Assembly (NCBI GenBank): GCA_016721305.1
Contig: JADKIH010000014.1
Coordinates: forward strand, 1-64,000
Direction of reading: 5' to 3'
Origin: Bacteroidota bacterium
GTDB taxonomy: Bacteria > Bacteroidota > Bacteroidia > AKYH767-A > 2013-40CM-41-45
DNA length: 64,000 nucleotides
Shown here: piece by piece, positions 46,062-54,686 of the stretch
Numbering within the stretch: position 1 is the stretch's first letter
How the letters are laid out: each line of letters opens with the position of its first letter
Notes under the pieces: model-generated
The model's input: only the letters and a program-made list of their open reading frames with translations
What the model was told of the DNA's origin: nothing
Database searches by the model: none
Program-made: the position numbers and the translations under genes

Positions 46062-46397
46062 CTATTTAGCAGGATGAACAATAAAGTACCATCCTATAAA
46101 AATGAGTATACCCAATATAAAAAACAAAATGAGCAATGTGTTGATGTCGACAAGTGCAAAGATCTTTTTGGCCGGCTTGTATTTCTTTCTCCCTCTTTGC
46201 TTGAGATCATGCATCAGCTTGTACAGATGCATGGAGTCGTCCATTTTTGAAATTCCATGCATTGCCTCATCGCACAAGCTGCATTCGAGCAAGTGTTTTT
46301 CTACTCGATGCATTTCGGCAGAATTCATCAGTTGCGATTGATATCGGATGATGTCTTCGCTGCTGAGATGATTAGATATGTTGGAACGTTCTTGCAC
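46062..46397 (-). CDS. Putative anti-sigma factor with zinc-finger-like N-terminus
   Basis: A 111-residue membrane protein. Residues about 29-42 hold H-x-x-x-x-H-L-L-E-C-S-L-C, the H-x-x-x-C-x-x-C element of the zinc-binding anti-sigma (ZAS/HC2) domain, and a single transmembrane helix lies at about residues 85-106. The gene begins 2 bases after the stop of an ECF sigma factor gene, the usual place for a cognate anti-sigma. Assignment rests on this context and the short motif; the soluble sensory part is missing or very small. Confidence 0.68.
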   Translation of the reverse strand: MQERSNISNHLSSEDIIRYQSQLMNSAEMHRVEKHLLECSLCDEAMHGISKMDDSMHLYKLMHDLKQRGRKKYKPAKKIFALVDINTLLILFFILGILIFIGWYFIVHPAK

Positions 46398-46399
46398 GA

Positions 46400-46960
46400 T
46401 TATTTCTTTCTTTTCAATAAAATGATTTTCAGATTGCGTTTACCATCCTGAATAAAACTTTTTACCTGATTAAGATTGTACCCTGTTTGATCTGCAATGT
46501 CTTTGTAGGATAGTTCACGTAAATAAAACAATTCTACACACCTGCGTTGATCGTCGTTCAGATTTTTTATGGCTTCGGCCAGATGTGGAAGGTATTTTTC
46601 AAATTCAGGATCATCCGAATCATCTTCCTGATTAGAATGATAGTCTTCTTTTAGCGGAACAAATTCTTTCTTCGAAGATATTATTTTGAGACAATGATTT
46701 CGAGTGACCGTATGTAACCACGATGAAAAGTATTGGATCTGGTATTTTAACAAGTCGCGCCCCAGATTCTCAAAAATCTGGATGACGGCATCCTTGCATT
46801 CGTCTTCGTCTTTCAGGTAATTAAAGCTCACTGCATAGATAAGGTGGCTGTATCGCTCAAATAATACTCCTATTAATGCCGGATCCTGATCATTCCGGTA
46901 TTGCCGGATGATCTCATCATCGGTGAGCAGCGATTTTTGACGGGATCTTAAAAATCTCAA
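46400..46960 (-). CDS. ECF-type RNA polymerase sigma factor
   Basis: A 186-residue sigma-70 family factor. Region 2 spans about residues 25-90 with L-F-E-R-Y-S-H-L-I-Y-A-V and Y-F-S-S-W-L-H-T-V-T-R-N-H-C, region 4 spans about 130-182 with L-N-D-D-Q-R-R-C-V-E-L-F-Y-L-R-E-L-S-Y-K-D-I-A and a helix-turn-helix. The linker between the two is acidic. A probable anti-sigma gene follows 2 bases downstream. Its regulon is unknown. The divergent tRNA-Leu promoter lies about 100 bases away. Confidence 0.9.
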   Translation of the reverse strand: MRFLRSRQKSLLTDDEIIRQYRNDQDPALIGVLFERYSHLIYAVSFNYLKDEDECKDAVIQIFENLGRDLLKYQIQYFSSWLHTVTRNHCLKIISSKKEFVPLKEDYHSNQEDDSDDPEFEKYLPHLAEAIKNLNDDQRRCVELFYLRELSYKDIADQTGYNLNQVKSFIQDGKRNLKIILLKRKK

Positions 46961-47054
46961 AACCAGAAGGTATTAAAGTGGAGTAGAAGCTTGGCTCAAT
47001 AATAATCTTTCCTTTTTGATCGCGAAACAAGCTTTTTCCATAATTCGTGTCTCT

Positions 47055-47085
47055 TTTGAGCAGATGAAAATAAAGTGTATCTTCG
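47055..47085 (+). promoter_or_regulatory. Promoter of tRNA-Leu
   Basis: TTTG (47055-47058), 19 bases, then TATCTTCG (47078-47085), which departs from TAnnTTTG in one base. It lies 36 bases before the mature tRNA. Confidence 0.65.
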
Positions 47086-47093
47086 CGTCCCGT

Positions 47094-47113
47094 TTTTGAG
47101 CAATTGCTCAAAA
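47094..47113. repeat. Perfect 20-base palindrome before tRNA-Leu
   Basis: TTTTGAGCAATTGCTCAAAA is identical to its own reverse complement. It lies between the tRNA-Leu promoter and the tRNA, in the expected 5' leader, and also within the upstream region of the divergent sigma factor gene. It may be a processing or operator element. Confidence 0.55.
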
Positions 47114-47121
47114 GTCACGCT

Positions 47122-47206
47122 GCGGGCGTGGCGTAATTGGCAGCCGCGCCAGACTTAGGATCTGGTGGAGCAATCCGTGGGGGTTCGAGTCCCTTCGCCC
47201 GCACCA
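47122..47206 (+). tRNA. tRNA-Leu (anticodon UAG)
   Basis: Class II tRNA of 85 bases with encoded CCA. The acceptor stem GCGGGCG pairs with CGCCCGC, and the anticodon loop CTTAGGA puts TAG at 47156-47158. A variable arm of about 13 bases precedes the T-arm GGGTTCGAGTCCC. It reads CUA-type codons (and other CUN by wobble). Confidence 0.96.
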
Positions 47207-47210
47207 ACGA

Positions 47211-47231
47211 ATCCCGGCATTTTGCCGGGAT
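47211..47231 (+). terminator. Stem-loop after tRNA-Leu
   Basis: ATCCCGGCA and TGCCGGGAT form a perfect nine-pair stem with a three-base loop, four bases after the tRNA. There is no T-run, so it may be a weak terminator or a 3'-processing element. Confidence 0.6.
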
Positions 47232-47341
47232 ATTGTATTAATGCCATTCCTGTTTCAAATTGTTGAGGAAAATGGTGTTTTACGGGAAAGTCAATTGTGA
47301 CTCTTCCGTTTATTCAACCAAATAGGTTAAAATCGATTATC

Positions 47342-48714
47342 ATGAATATTTCCAAACATCAAATCGACGACTTAAATGCCGTCATTTCCGTTGACCTTCA
47401 GCCGGAAGATTATCAGGGACGAGTAAATCAGGTTCTCCGTAATTATCAAAAAACCGCGAAAGTGCCGGGATTCCGTCCGGGTAATGTACCTACCGGAATG
47501 ATTAAAAAGATGTACGGTAAAGCTGTTCTTGTTGAAGAATTAAACCGCCTTTTGAGTGAAGAGCTTGGAAAATATATTTACGAAAATAAGATCGAGGTTT
47601 TAGGTAGTCCGCTTCCAAAACGTACTTCTGAAGAACAACCATTCGAAGAAGGAAGAAACTTCAAATTCGAATATGAAATAGGTCTGGCTCCGGCTATTGA
47701 TGTAAAGTTCCTTCAACTAAAATTCCTTACTACCTGGTAAAGATCGATGAGAAGATGGTAGAAGATGATATCAATGATATCCGTCGTCGCTATGGTAAAT
47801 TCTCTAACCCTGAATCAGCTGAAGAAACTTCAATCCTCTACGGTGAATTCAATGAGTTGGATGAAGCCGGTGCATTGAAAGAGGGTGGAAATAAAACGAC
47901 AACAACTATATCTATTGAATTGATTACTGATGTTGCTAAGCGTAAACCATTCTTGGGTTTGAAAAAAGGCGATGTGGTTGATTTCAATCCAATGGAAACT
48001 TTCCGTTCTGAGGCTGAAATATCTTCTATGCTGCGTGTCGATAAAGATTCTCCAGCAATGAAGTCTTCATACCGCTTCACAGTAATGACTGTGAACAAAG
48101 TTGAAAAGGCTGATTTGAATCAGGAATTGTTCGATAAGCTTTTCGGAGAAGGTATTGTTACAACGGAAGATGATTTCCGCACGAAGATTCGTGAGGGAAT
48201 TGCTTCATATTTTGAAAAAGAAAGCGATAAGAAATTTAGAAAAGATATTCGCAATTTATTCCTCGAACAAATTGCCGTTCCTCTTCCGGATGAATTCCTT
48301 AAGCGTATGCTGAAAGCAAATCAGGAAAAGGAAATGGATGACCATACTTTCGATCACGAATACTATCACTTGTCTGAAGATCTCCGTTGGAATCTTATCC
48401 AGAATAAATTAGCCGAAGCAAATTCAATCGCTGTTGAGCGTGAAGAAGTTTTAGAAGTTTCTCGTCAAATGATTCGTCAGCAGTTTTCGCAATATGGCGT
48501 TCCTGCACCTGAAAGCGAAAAGCTCGAAGAACTTTCGAATAACTATTTGCAAGAAGAAAACAATGCAGAACGCGTTGAACGTATCATTCGCGAAAACAAA
48601 ATATTTGACGTGTTGAAGAAAGAAGTGAAGCTTGATATTCACGAAATGCCATACCAGGATTTCGTTGCCAAGCTCAATGAGCAAACTCAGCACGAAACCG
48701 AGCATCATCACTAA
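47342..48714 (+). CDS. tig: Trigger factor (frameshifted)
   Basis: Ribosome-bound chaperone with peptidyl-prolyl isomerase activity, about 457 residues after correction. The start is the ATG at 47342. The N-terminal ribosome-binding domain has the G-F-R-P-G-x-x-P signature (residues 39-46: G-F-R-P-G-N-V-P). The frame breaks at the T-run 47708-47709: adding one T restores V-K-F-P-S-T-K-I-P-Y-Y-L-V. The C-terminal substrate-binding domain ends in a charged tail with three His. It is followed by a terminator and then clpP and clpX, a common order. Because this gene is essential or nearly so in many bacteria, the break is probably a sequencing error. Confidence 0.93.
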
Positions 48715-48737
48715 GCCGACTTAGTCGGTAGGGTATT

Positions 48738-48774
48738 GGGGAGACTTCCTGTTTGGAGGGTCTCCCTTTTTTTT
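48738..48774 (+). terminator. Intrinsic terminator after tig
   Basis: GGGAGAC (48739-48745) pairs with GTCTCCC (48760-48766), followed by a T-run. It lies about 25 bases past the tig stop. Confidence 0.85.
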
Positions 48775-48775
48775 A

Positions 48776-48870
48776 TTCGTTAATTCGTTAATTCGTTAAT
48801 TTATGTATCGAATTTTCAAGCGGTAGTTTCATAGTCAAGTACATTAACTAATCAACTAATTAACTAATTG
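48776..48870. repeat. TTAATTCG and AACTAATT tandem units
   Basis: Three TTAATTCG units (48776-48802) and, 40 bases later, repeated CTAATTAA-type units (48842-48870) lie in the 298-base gap between tig and clpP. The two parts are only partly complementary. Nothing else is visible in the gap apart from the tig terminator and the clpP promoter region. Confidence 0.55.
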
Positions 48871-49012
48871 TACGAGGCTGTTTCGTGTTGAAAACTATTT
48901 AGTTACTGGGAAGGATTCGGCAGTTACAGGGTTAATTTTGACAAACTGAAATAAAACGGGCAACCAAACGTCGTTTTATTCAGTATACAGACCCTTAAAA
49001 CCAAAATCTATT

Positions 49013-49693
49013 ATGAATTACGCAGATGAATTCCGTAAGTATGCCGTGAAGCACCAGGGCATCAGCAGTCTGTCGGTCGACAGTTTCGTTTCTGCAGTGA
49101 GAGCTGATTACATATCTCCTACAATTATCGAAGAGCGTCAATTGAACATTGCTACCATGGACGTATTCTCCCGTCTGATGATGGATCGCATCATCTTCCT
49201 CGGAGTTGGAATTAACGACTATGTTTCAAATATTATCCAGGCTCAATTGCTGTTTCTGGAATCGGTAGATGCAAAGAAAGACATTCAGATTTATTTGAAT
49301 AGTCCGGGCGGTTCAGTGTATGCCGGCTTAGGTATCTACGATACAATGCAATTCATTCAACCTAGTGTTGCTACGATCTGTACAGGTATGGCTGCTTCTA
49401 TGGGAGCTGTATTAATGTGCGCAGGCGCAAAAGGTAAGCGTGCAGCGTTGAAACACGCTCGTGTCATGATTCACCAGCCGATGGGTGGAGCAGAAGGACA
49501 GGCATCAGATATCGAAATCACAGCACGTGAAATTCAGAAGTTGAAGAAAGAATTGTATGAGATCATTGCATCTCATTCGGGCCAGACGTATGAAAAAGTT
49601 TGGAAAGATTCGGATCGCGACTACTGGATGACGGCTGAAGAAGCTAAAGAATACGGTATGATCGATGAGGTATTGACTCGCAAGAAGAGCTAA
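49013..49693 (+). CDS. clpP: ATP-dependent Clp protease proteolytic subunit
   Basis: Serine protease of the ClpXP/ClpAP machine, 226 residues. The catalytic Ser129 is in G-M-A-A-S-M-G-A, His154 in M-I-H-Q-P-M-G-G, and Asp203 in S-D-R-D-Y-W-M. The N-terminal segment before residue 40 is longer than the E. coli pro-sequence. The family length is normal. clpX follows after a terminator-like hairpin, so the two can be uncoupled. Confidence 0.96.
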   Translation: MNYADEFRKYAVKHQGISSLSVDSFVSAVRADYISPTIIEERQLNIATMDVFSRLMMDRIIFLGVGINDYVSNIIQAQLLFLESVDAKKDIQIYLNSPGGSVYAGLGIYDTMQFIQPSVATICTGMAASMGAVLMCAGAKGKRAALKHARVMIHQPMGGAEGQASDIEITAREIQKLKKELYEIIASHSGQTYEKVWKDSDRDYWMTAEEAKEYGMIDEVLTRKKS

Positions 49694-49712
49694 TTCCCTC
49701 TAAAAACCTTTC

Positions 49713-49788
49713 AAAACGGGCAATTATCAACGGATGTACAGATTTTAAGAATCTGTAATTCCGATGGATACTTGCCCGTTTCTTTTTT
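49713..49788 (+). terminator. Terminator between clpP and clpX
   Basis: AAACGGGCAA (49714-49723) pairs with TTGCCCGTTT (49772-49781), and an inner ACAGATT/AATCTGT stem sits inside, followed by a T-run to 49788. The element ends clpP transcripts or attenuates read-through into clpX. Confidence 0.75.
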
Positions 49789-49857
49789 AGTCGGCTCGGT
49801 CAAACTATTTTGTCTAACTTGCGTTTAATTTTTTTCCGGGGTTATTCCCGTATTCCT

Positions 49858-51099
49858 ATGAAAAATCAGAAAGAAATAAAATGTTCGTTTTGCGGCAGGG
49901 ACAAGAGTGAGACTTATGTTCTTATTGCCGGTATTACCGGACATATCTGTGATCAGTGTATTCAGCAAGCTCAGAATATTCTCAATGATGAGATGAACAG
50001 TAAGTTGAAGAACACCATCAACTCTCATCTGACTTTACTGAAGCCGATGGAGATCAAAAAATTTCTTGATCAATATGTCATTGGCCAGGATGAAGCCAAA
50101 AAGGTCCTCTCTGTAGCGGTGTATAATCACTACAAGAGAATTTCAAGCAAAATCAAGAAACAGGACGAAATCGAGATCGAAAAGTCCAATATCATTTTGG
50201 TTGGTGAAACCGGAACCGGTAAGACACTCTTAGCCCGAACCATTGCCAAAATGCTCAACGTTCCTTTCTGCATTGCCGATGCAACGGTTCTAACCGAAGC
50301 CGGTTATGTAGGAGAAGATGTGGAAAGCATTCTTACCCGCTTGCTGCAATCGGCTGATTATGATGTTGCTTCAGCAGAACGCGGCATTGTCTACATCGAC
50401 GAAATCGACAAAATTGCCCGAAAAAGTGATAATCCGTCAATTACCCGTGATGTAAGCGGTGAGGGTGTTCAACAGGCGCTATTGAAATTGCTCGAAGGAT
50501 CGATTGTAAACGTACCACCACAAGGCGGTCGTAAACATCCGGAGCAGAAAATGATTTCGATGGACACGCAGAATATCCTCTTTATATGTGGAGGAGCATT
50601 CGACGGCATTGAGAAGAAAATTGCTAAACGATTGCAAACCAATGCAATTGGTTATAAGGCAGGCCGTGAAGCCGATCAATTCGATAAAGCAAATTACCTC
50701 CAGTATATTAGTCCGGCCGATTTAAAGTCGTTCGGTATTATTCCGGAACTCATTGGCCGTCTGCCGATTGTGACACATTTGGATCCATTGGACAAGCCGG
50801 CGCTTCGTGCCATCTTGACCGAACCGAAGAATGCTTTAATGAAGCAATACGAGAAGTTATTTGAGCTGGAGTCGATCAATCTCGTTTTCGACAAAGGCGT
50901 GCTCGACTTTATTGTTGAAAAAGCCTTCGAATTTAAGCTGGGAGCGCGTGGATTGAGGTCGATTTGTGAGGCCATTCTGTTGGATGCCATGTTCGAAATT
51001 CCGACTTCGAAGTCAAATTCAAAGGAATTTGTGGTTAATCTCAGCTATGCGAAAGAAAAATTCGCCAAAACGAATGTCAATAAGCTCAAAGTAGCCTAA
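49858..51099 (+). CDS. clpX: ATP-dependent Clp protease ATP-binding subunit ClpX
   Basis: AAA+ unfoldase that feeds ClpP, 413 residues. The start is the ATG at 49858, where the N-terminal zinc-binding domain begins (C-S-F-C-G-R-x-x-x-E, then C-D-Q-C). Walker A is G-E-T-G-T-G-K-T and Walker B is Y-I-D-E-I-D-K; the I-G-R-L-P loop that contacts ClpP (IGF loop region and V-I-G-Q-D) is present further on. The longer frame starting at 49810 adds an unlikely leader. A terminator follows. Confidence 0.96.
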   Translation: MKNQKEIKCSFCGRDKSETYVLIAGITGHICDQCIQQAQNILNDEMNSKLKNTINSHLTLLKPMEIKKFLDQYVIGQDEAKKVLSVAVYNHYKRISSKIKKQDEIEIEKSNIILVGETGTGKTLLARTIAKMLNVPFCIADATVLTEAGYVGEDVESILTRLLQSADYDVASAERGIVYIDEIDKIARKSDNPSITRDVSGEGVQQALLKLLEGSIVNVPPQGGRKHPEQKMISMDTQNILFICGGAFDGIEKKIAKRLQTNAIGYKAGREADQFDKANYLQYISPADLKSFGIIPELIGRLPIVTHLDPLDKPALRAILTEPKNALMKQYEKLFELESINLVFDKGVLDFIVEKAFEFKLGARGLRSICEAILLDAMFEIPTSKSNSKEFVVNLSYAKEKFAKTNVNKLKVA

Positions 51100-51117
51100 C
51101 AATATGATTTTCAAATT

Positions 51118-51147
51118 AAAGGCCGTGTACTCCACGGCCTTTTTTTA
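51118..51147 (+). terminator. Intrinsic terminator after clpX
   Basis: AAAGGCCGTG pairs with CACGGCCTTT over ten bases with a five-base loop, followed by more T. It ends the clp operon before the ribosomal cluster. Confidence 0.92.
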
Positions 51148-51250
51148 TGATCTTTTCTCAGCATTAACCATGTAATTTGATACTTTTGCAGCCCCGAATT
51201 GCCAAGCTTGGTTGGAAACCGCAGTTTGTTAAAATATTTTATCAACAGTA

Positions 51251-51281
51251 TTTGGTAAATAAAAACAATAGTATACCTTTG
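51251..51281 (+). promoter_or_regulatory. Promoter of the ribosomal super-operon
   Basis: TTTG (51251-51254), exactly 19 bases, then TACCTTTG (51274-51281), a near-perfect Bacteroidota promoter. It lies 64 bases before rpsL. A second TACTTTTG box at 51181-51188 has no matching TTTG. Confidence 0.85.
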
Positions 51282-51345
51282 CATTCCCCAAAAAGGGGCA
51301 ATTCGAATTAAAAATCAGAATCTTAAACAGTAAGAACTCCTAAGA

Positions 51346-51726
51346 ATGCCTACGATACAACAGTTAGTTCGTAAAGGTCGCTCAAAACTGATCGATAAAA
51401 GTAAATCACCGGCGCTTGCTTCATGTCCGCAACGCAGAGGTGTTTGCACACGTGTATATACGACTACACCAAAGAAGCCAAATTCGGCGATGCGTAAAGT
51501 TGCCCGTGTTCGTTTAACGAATAAATACGAGGTAACCGCTTACATTCCGGGTGAAGGACACAACTTACAAGAGCACTCAATCGTGATGATTCGCGGTGGT
51601 CGTGTTAAGGATCTTCCGGGAGTTCGTTACCACATCATTCGTGGAACACTCGATACGGCAGGTGTTGAAGGACGTAAACAACAACGTTCAAAATACGGAA
51701 CTAAGCGTCCTAAAAGAAGGTGCTAA
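51346..51726 (+). CDS. rpsL: 30S ribosomal protein S12
   Basis: Decoding-centre protein of the small subunit, 126 residues. The P-K-K-P-N-S-A-M-R loop (42-50) and R-V-K-D-L-P-G-V-R-Y-H (85-95) carry the residues where streptomycin resistance arises; both are wild type. This is the first gene of the str-S10-spc cluster, with its own promoter at 51251-51281. rpsG follows 67 bases later. Confidence 0.98.
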   Translation: MPTIQQLVRKGRSKLIDKSKSPALASCPQRRGVCTRVYTTTPKKPNSAMRKVARVRLTNKYEVTAYIPGEGHNLQEHSIVMIRGGRVKDLPGVRYHIIRGTLDTAGVEGRKQQRSKYGTKRPKRRC

Positions 51727-51793
51727 GAAATAGTCTTAGTCTTTAGTCGAAAGTCAAAAAAATAACAAATAAGAATACTTCAATTATAAAGTA

Positions 51794-52261
51794 ATGCGTA
51801 AGTCGAAACCCAAAAAGAGAATCTTGTTACCTGATCCAAAATTCAATGATACGCTTGTAACGCGTTTCGTGAACAACATGATGTATGGTGGTAATAAGAG
51901 TACAGCCTATGGTATTTTTTATGCAGCCATCAACCGTGTCGAAGAGAAGACTAAAGAAAACGGATTGGATGTATGGAAAAAAGCAATGACCAATGTAATG
52001 CCTACAGTTGAAGTAAAGAGCCGTCGTGTTGGTGGTGCTACATTCCAGATTCCATCTGAAATTCGTGCTGACCGTCGTATCGCTCTTACAATTAAATGGC
52101 TTATCTCTTACTCACGTGGCCGTAACGAGAAATCAATGGCTGAGAAGTTAGCAGGTGAAATCATCGCTGCTTCAAAAAGCGAAGGTGCAGCAGTGAAGAA
52201 AAAAGAAGATACACACCGTATGGCTGAAGCGAACAAAGCGTTCTCACACTTCAGAGCATAA
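51794..52261 (+). CDS. rpsG: 30S ribosomal protein S7
   Basis: Primary 16S rRNA 3'-domain binding protein of 155 residues, with the usual core K-F-x-x-x-x-V-x-x-F-V-N-x-x-M and G-G-A-T-F-Q-I-P-x-E-I-R-x-x-R-R. Length is typical of the family. A 258-base gap with a foldable segment (52414-52476) separates it from fusA, larger than other gaps in this operon. Confidence 0.97.
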   Translation: MRKSKPKKRILLPDPKFNDTLVTRFVNNMMYGGNKSTAYGIFYAAINRVEEKTKENGLDVWKKAMTNVMPTVEVKSRRVGGATFQIPSEIRADRRIALTIKWLISYSRGRNEKSMAEKLAGEIIAASKSEGAAVKKKEDTHRMAEANKAFSHFRA

Positions 52262-52413
52262 TTAAAAAGAAAATAGTCCGCCGATGGCGGGCAAAAGAGT
52301 GCCGGATGAATAGCAGAAAACTTTAGTCCGGAAATTAAACCAAGTAACAAGTAGTTCTTTCTTTTACAGATAACCACTGACTTGCCGCAGTCACCGAGCA
52401 AGGAAATAAACCG

Positions 52414-52476
52414 GATAACTGAATGAGCCGTGCAAACGGACGACGAATACAAAGTCATTCAAAGTGTCCAGTTATC
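52414..52476 (+). promoter_or_regulatory. Candidate structured leader before fusA
   Basis: GATAACTG (52414-52421) pairs with CAGTTATC (52469-52476); inside, AATG pairs with CATT (52422-52425 with 52456-52459) and CCGT-GCAA-ACGG forms a hairpin (52428-52439). A third small stem, CCGCC-GAT-GGCGG, lies nearer rpsG. This could regulate fusA, but no known leader is recognised. Confidence 0.4.
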
Positions 52477-52519
52477 GCGAAAAGAAAACTATCGTTATGA
52501 TTAACGGAAAACTAATCAA

Positions 52520-54646
52520 ATGTCAAAAGAATTAATACATACTCGCAACATTGGTATCTCTGCTCACATTGATGCAGGAAAGACTACCACTACTGAGCGT
52601 ATCCTGTACTACACAGGAAAGGTTCACAAGATTGGTGAAGTACACGAAGGTGCTGCTACTATGGACTGGATGGTTCAGGAGCAGGAGCGTGGTATTACAA
52701 TTACTTCTGCCGCTACAACTACTTATTGGAATTACGATAGTGAAACTTACAAGGTCAATATCATTGACACTCCCGGTCACGTTGACTTTACCGTTGAGGT
52801 AGAGCGTTCATTGCGTGTATTGGATGGTGCCGTTGCACTTTTCTGTGCAGTGGGTGGTGTTGAGCCGCAGTCTGAAACCGTATGGCGTCAGATGAATAAA
52901 TATCACGTACCACGTATTGGTTTCGTGAACAAAATGGACCGTGCAGGTGCTAACTTCTTAGCTGTTGTTCAACAGGTAAAAGAGCGTCTTCATGGAAATC
53001 CTGTTCCCCTGCAATTACCTATTGGTGCCGAAGATATGTTCAAAGGTGTAGTCGACCTGATCACTAATAAAGCGATCATCTGGCACGACGAAACCAAAGG
53101 TGCTACATTCGATGAAGTTCCTATTCCTGCAGATATGATCGCTGATGTAAATCACTGGCGTGCTAATCTGGTTGAAGCAGTTGCTGAATTCGATGATCAC
53201 CTGATGGAGAAATTCTTCGAAGATCCGAACAGTATCACAGTTGATGAGCTTCGTAACGCGATCCGTAAAGCGGTATTGGCAATGAAGATCACTCCGCTTC
53301 TGTGTGGTTCTGCTTTCAAAAATAAAGGTGTACAAGCGATGTTGGATGCAGTTATTCAATACCTGCCTTCTCCGCACGATGTACCTTCAATCACCGGAAT
53401 CAACCCTGATAACGATAAAGAAGAAACTCGTAAAGCAGATGCGAAAGAAAAATTTGCAGCTCTTGCGTTTAAGATCATGACGGATCCTTTCGTAGGACGT
53501 CTGGCCTTCTTCCGTGTGTATTCAGGTCGCTTAGATGCCGGTACATATGTGCTTAATGCACGTTCAGGTAAAAACGAGCGTATCTCTCGTATCATCCGTA
53601 TGCATGCCAACAAACAAGCTCCGATCGATTTTATCGAAGCAGGTGATATTGGTGCAGCGGTTGGTTTCAAAGAAATCAAAACAGGAGACACACTTTGTGA
53701 TCCTGCAGCTCCGATCGTTCTTGAGTCAATGTCATTCCCTGCACCGGTTATCGGTTTAGCGATTGAGCCTAAGACTCAGGCCGACGTAGATAAATTAGGT
53801 ATGGCGCTTGCGAAATTGGCTGAAGAAGATCCTACATTCCGTGTAAACACAGATGAGGATACAGGTCAGACAGTAATCAGCGGTATGGGTGAGCTTCACC
53901 TTGAAATTATCGTTGACCGTTTACGTCGTGAATTTAAAGTTGAATGTAACCAGGGTGCTCCTCAGGTTAACTATAAAGAGGCTCTCTTTGCGAAAGCTTC
54001 TCACCGTGAAGTTTACAAGAAACAAACAGGTGGTCGTGGTAAGTTTGCCGACATCCAGTTTGAAATCGGACCTGCAGATGCTGAATGGCTTGAAAAAGGT
54101 CATACCGGTCTTCAGTTCGTAAACGAAATCACCGGTGGTTCAATTCCACGTGAATTTATCCCTTCAGTTCAGAAAGGTTTTGATGCTGCAATGCACACCG
54201 GTGTATTGGCAGGTTATCAGATCGAAACGATGAAAGTTCGTTTGTTCGACGGTTCATTCCACGCAGTCGATTCAGATGCCTTATCATTCGAAATCTGTGC
54301 GAAGATTGGTTTCCGTGAGGCAGCTCCGAAAGCGAAAGCAGTATTGCTCGAGCCAATCATGAAAGTAGAAGTAGTAACTCCGGATTTATACATGGGAGAT
54401 GTAATGGGTGACTTGAACAAACGTCGCGGACATCTTGAAGGTATGGATACCCGTGCAGGTGCTCAGGTTATCAAAGCGAAAGTTCCATTATCAGAAATGT
54501 TTGGTTATGTAACAACGCTTCGTACGATTACTTCAGGCCGTGCATCTTCTACGATGGAATTCTCTCACTATTCTGAGTGTCCACGTTCATTGGCAGAAGA
54601 AGTAATTGCTAAAGCAAAAGGAAAAGCAAAAGCAGAAAACGCATAA
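52520..54646 (+). CDS. fusA: Elongation factor G
   Basis: Translational GTPase for translocation, 708 residues. G1 is A-H-I-D-A-G-K-T-T-T (15-24), the switch I Thr is in R-G-I-T-I, G3 is D-T-P-G-H-V-D-F, and G4 is N-K-M-D-R. Domains II to V follow in normal order and length. It is preceded by a long structured gap and followed by rpsJ after 40 bases. No tuf gene lies between fusA and rpsJ, which is usual in Bacteroidota. Confidence 0.98.
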   Translation: MSKELIHTRNIGISAHIDAGKTTTTERILYYTGKVHKIGEVHEGAATMDWMVQEQERGITITSAATTTYWNYDSETYKVNIIDTPGHVDFTVEVERSLRVLDGAVALFCAVGGVEPQSETVWRQMNKYHVPRIGFVNKMDRAGANFLAVVQQVKERLHGNPVPLQLPIGAEDMFKGVVDLITNKAIIWHDETKGATFDEVPIPADMIADVNHWRANLVEAVAEFDDHLMEKFFEDPNSITVDELRNAIRKAVLAMKITPLLCGSAFKNKGVQAMLDAVIQYLPSPHDVPSITGINPDNDKEETRKADAKEKFAALAFKIMTDPFVGRLAFFRVYSGRLDAGTYVLNARSGKNERISRIIRMHANKQAPIDFIEAGDIGAAVGFKEIKTGDTLCDPAAPIVLESMSFPAPVIGLAIEPKTQADVDKLGMALAKLAEEDPTFRVNTDEDTGQTVISGMGELHLEIIVDRLRREFKVECNQGAPQVNYKEALFAKASHREVYKKQTGGRGKFADIQFEIGPADAEWLEKGHTGLQFVNEITGGSIPREFIPSVQKGFDAAMHTGVLAGYQIETMKVRLFDGSFHAVDSDALSFEICAKIGFREAAPKAKAVLLEPIMKVEVVTPDLYMGDVMGDLNKRRGHLEGMDTRAGAQVIKAKVPLSEMFGYVTTLRTITSGRASSTMEFSHYSECPRSLAEEVIAKAKGKAKAENA

Positions 54647-54686
54647 TCAGAAAATTCGAGTACAAAAAAATAAACGTTCTTTCATC

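Noticed and set aside
47297..48714. Programmed frameshift or two separate trigger factor genes
   Set aside because: No slippery heptamer or downstream pseudoknot signal is evident, the break falls in a short T-run, and the joined protein matches the family. The same kind of break hits many other genes.
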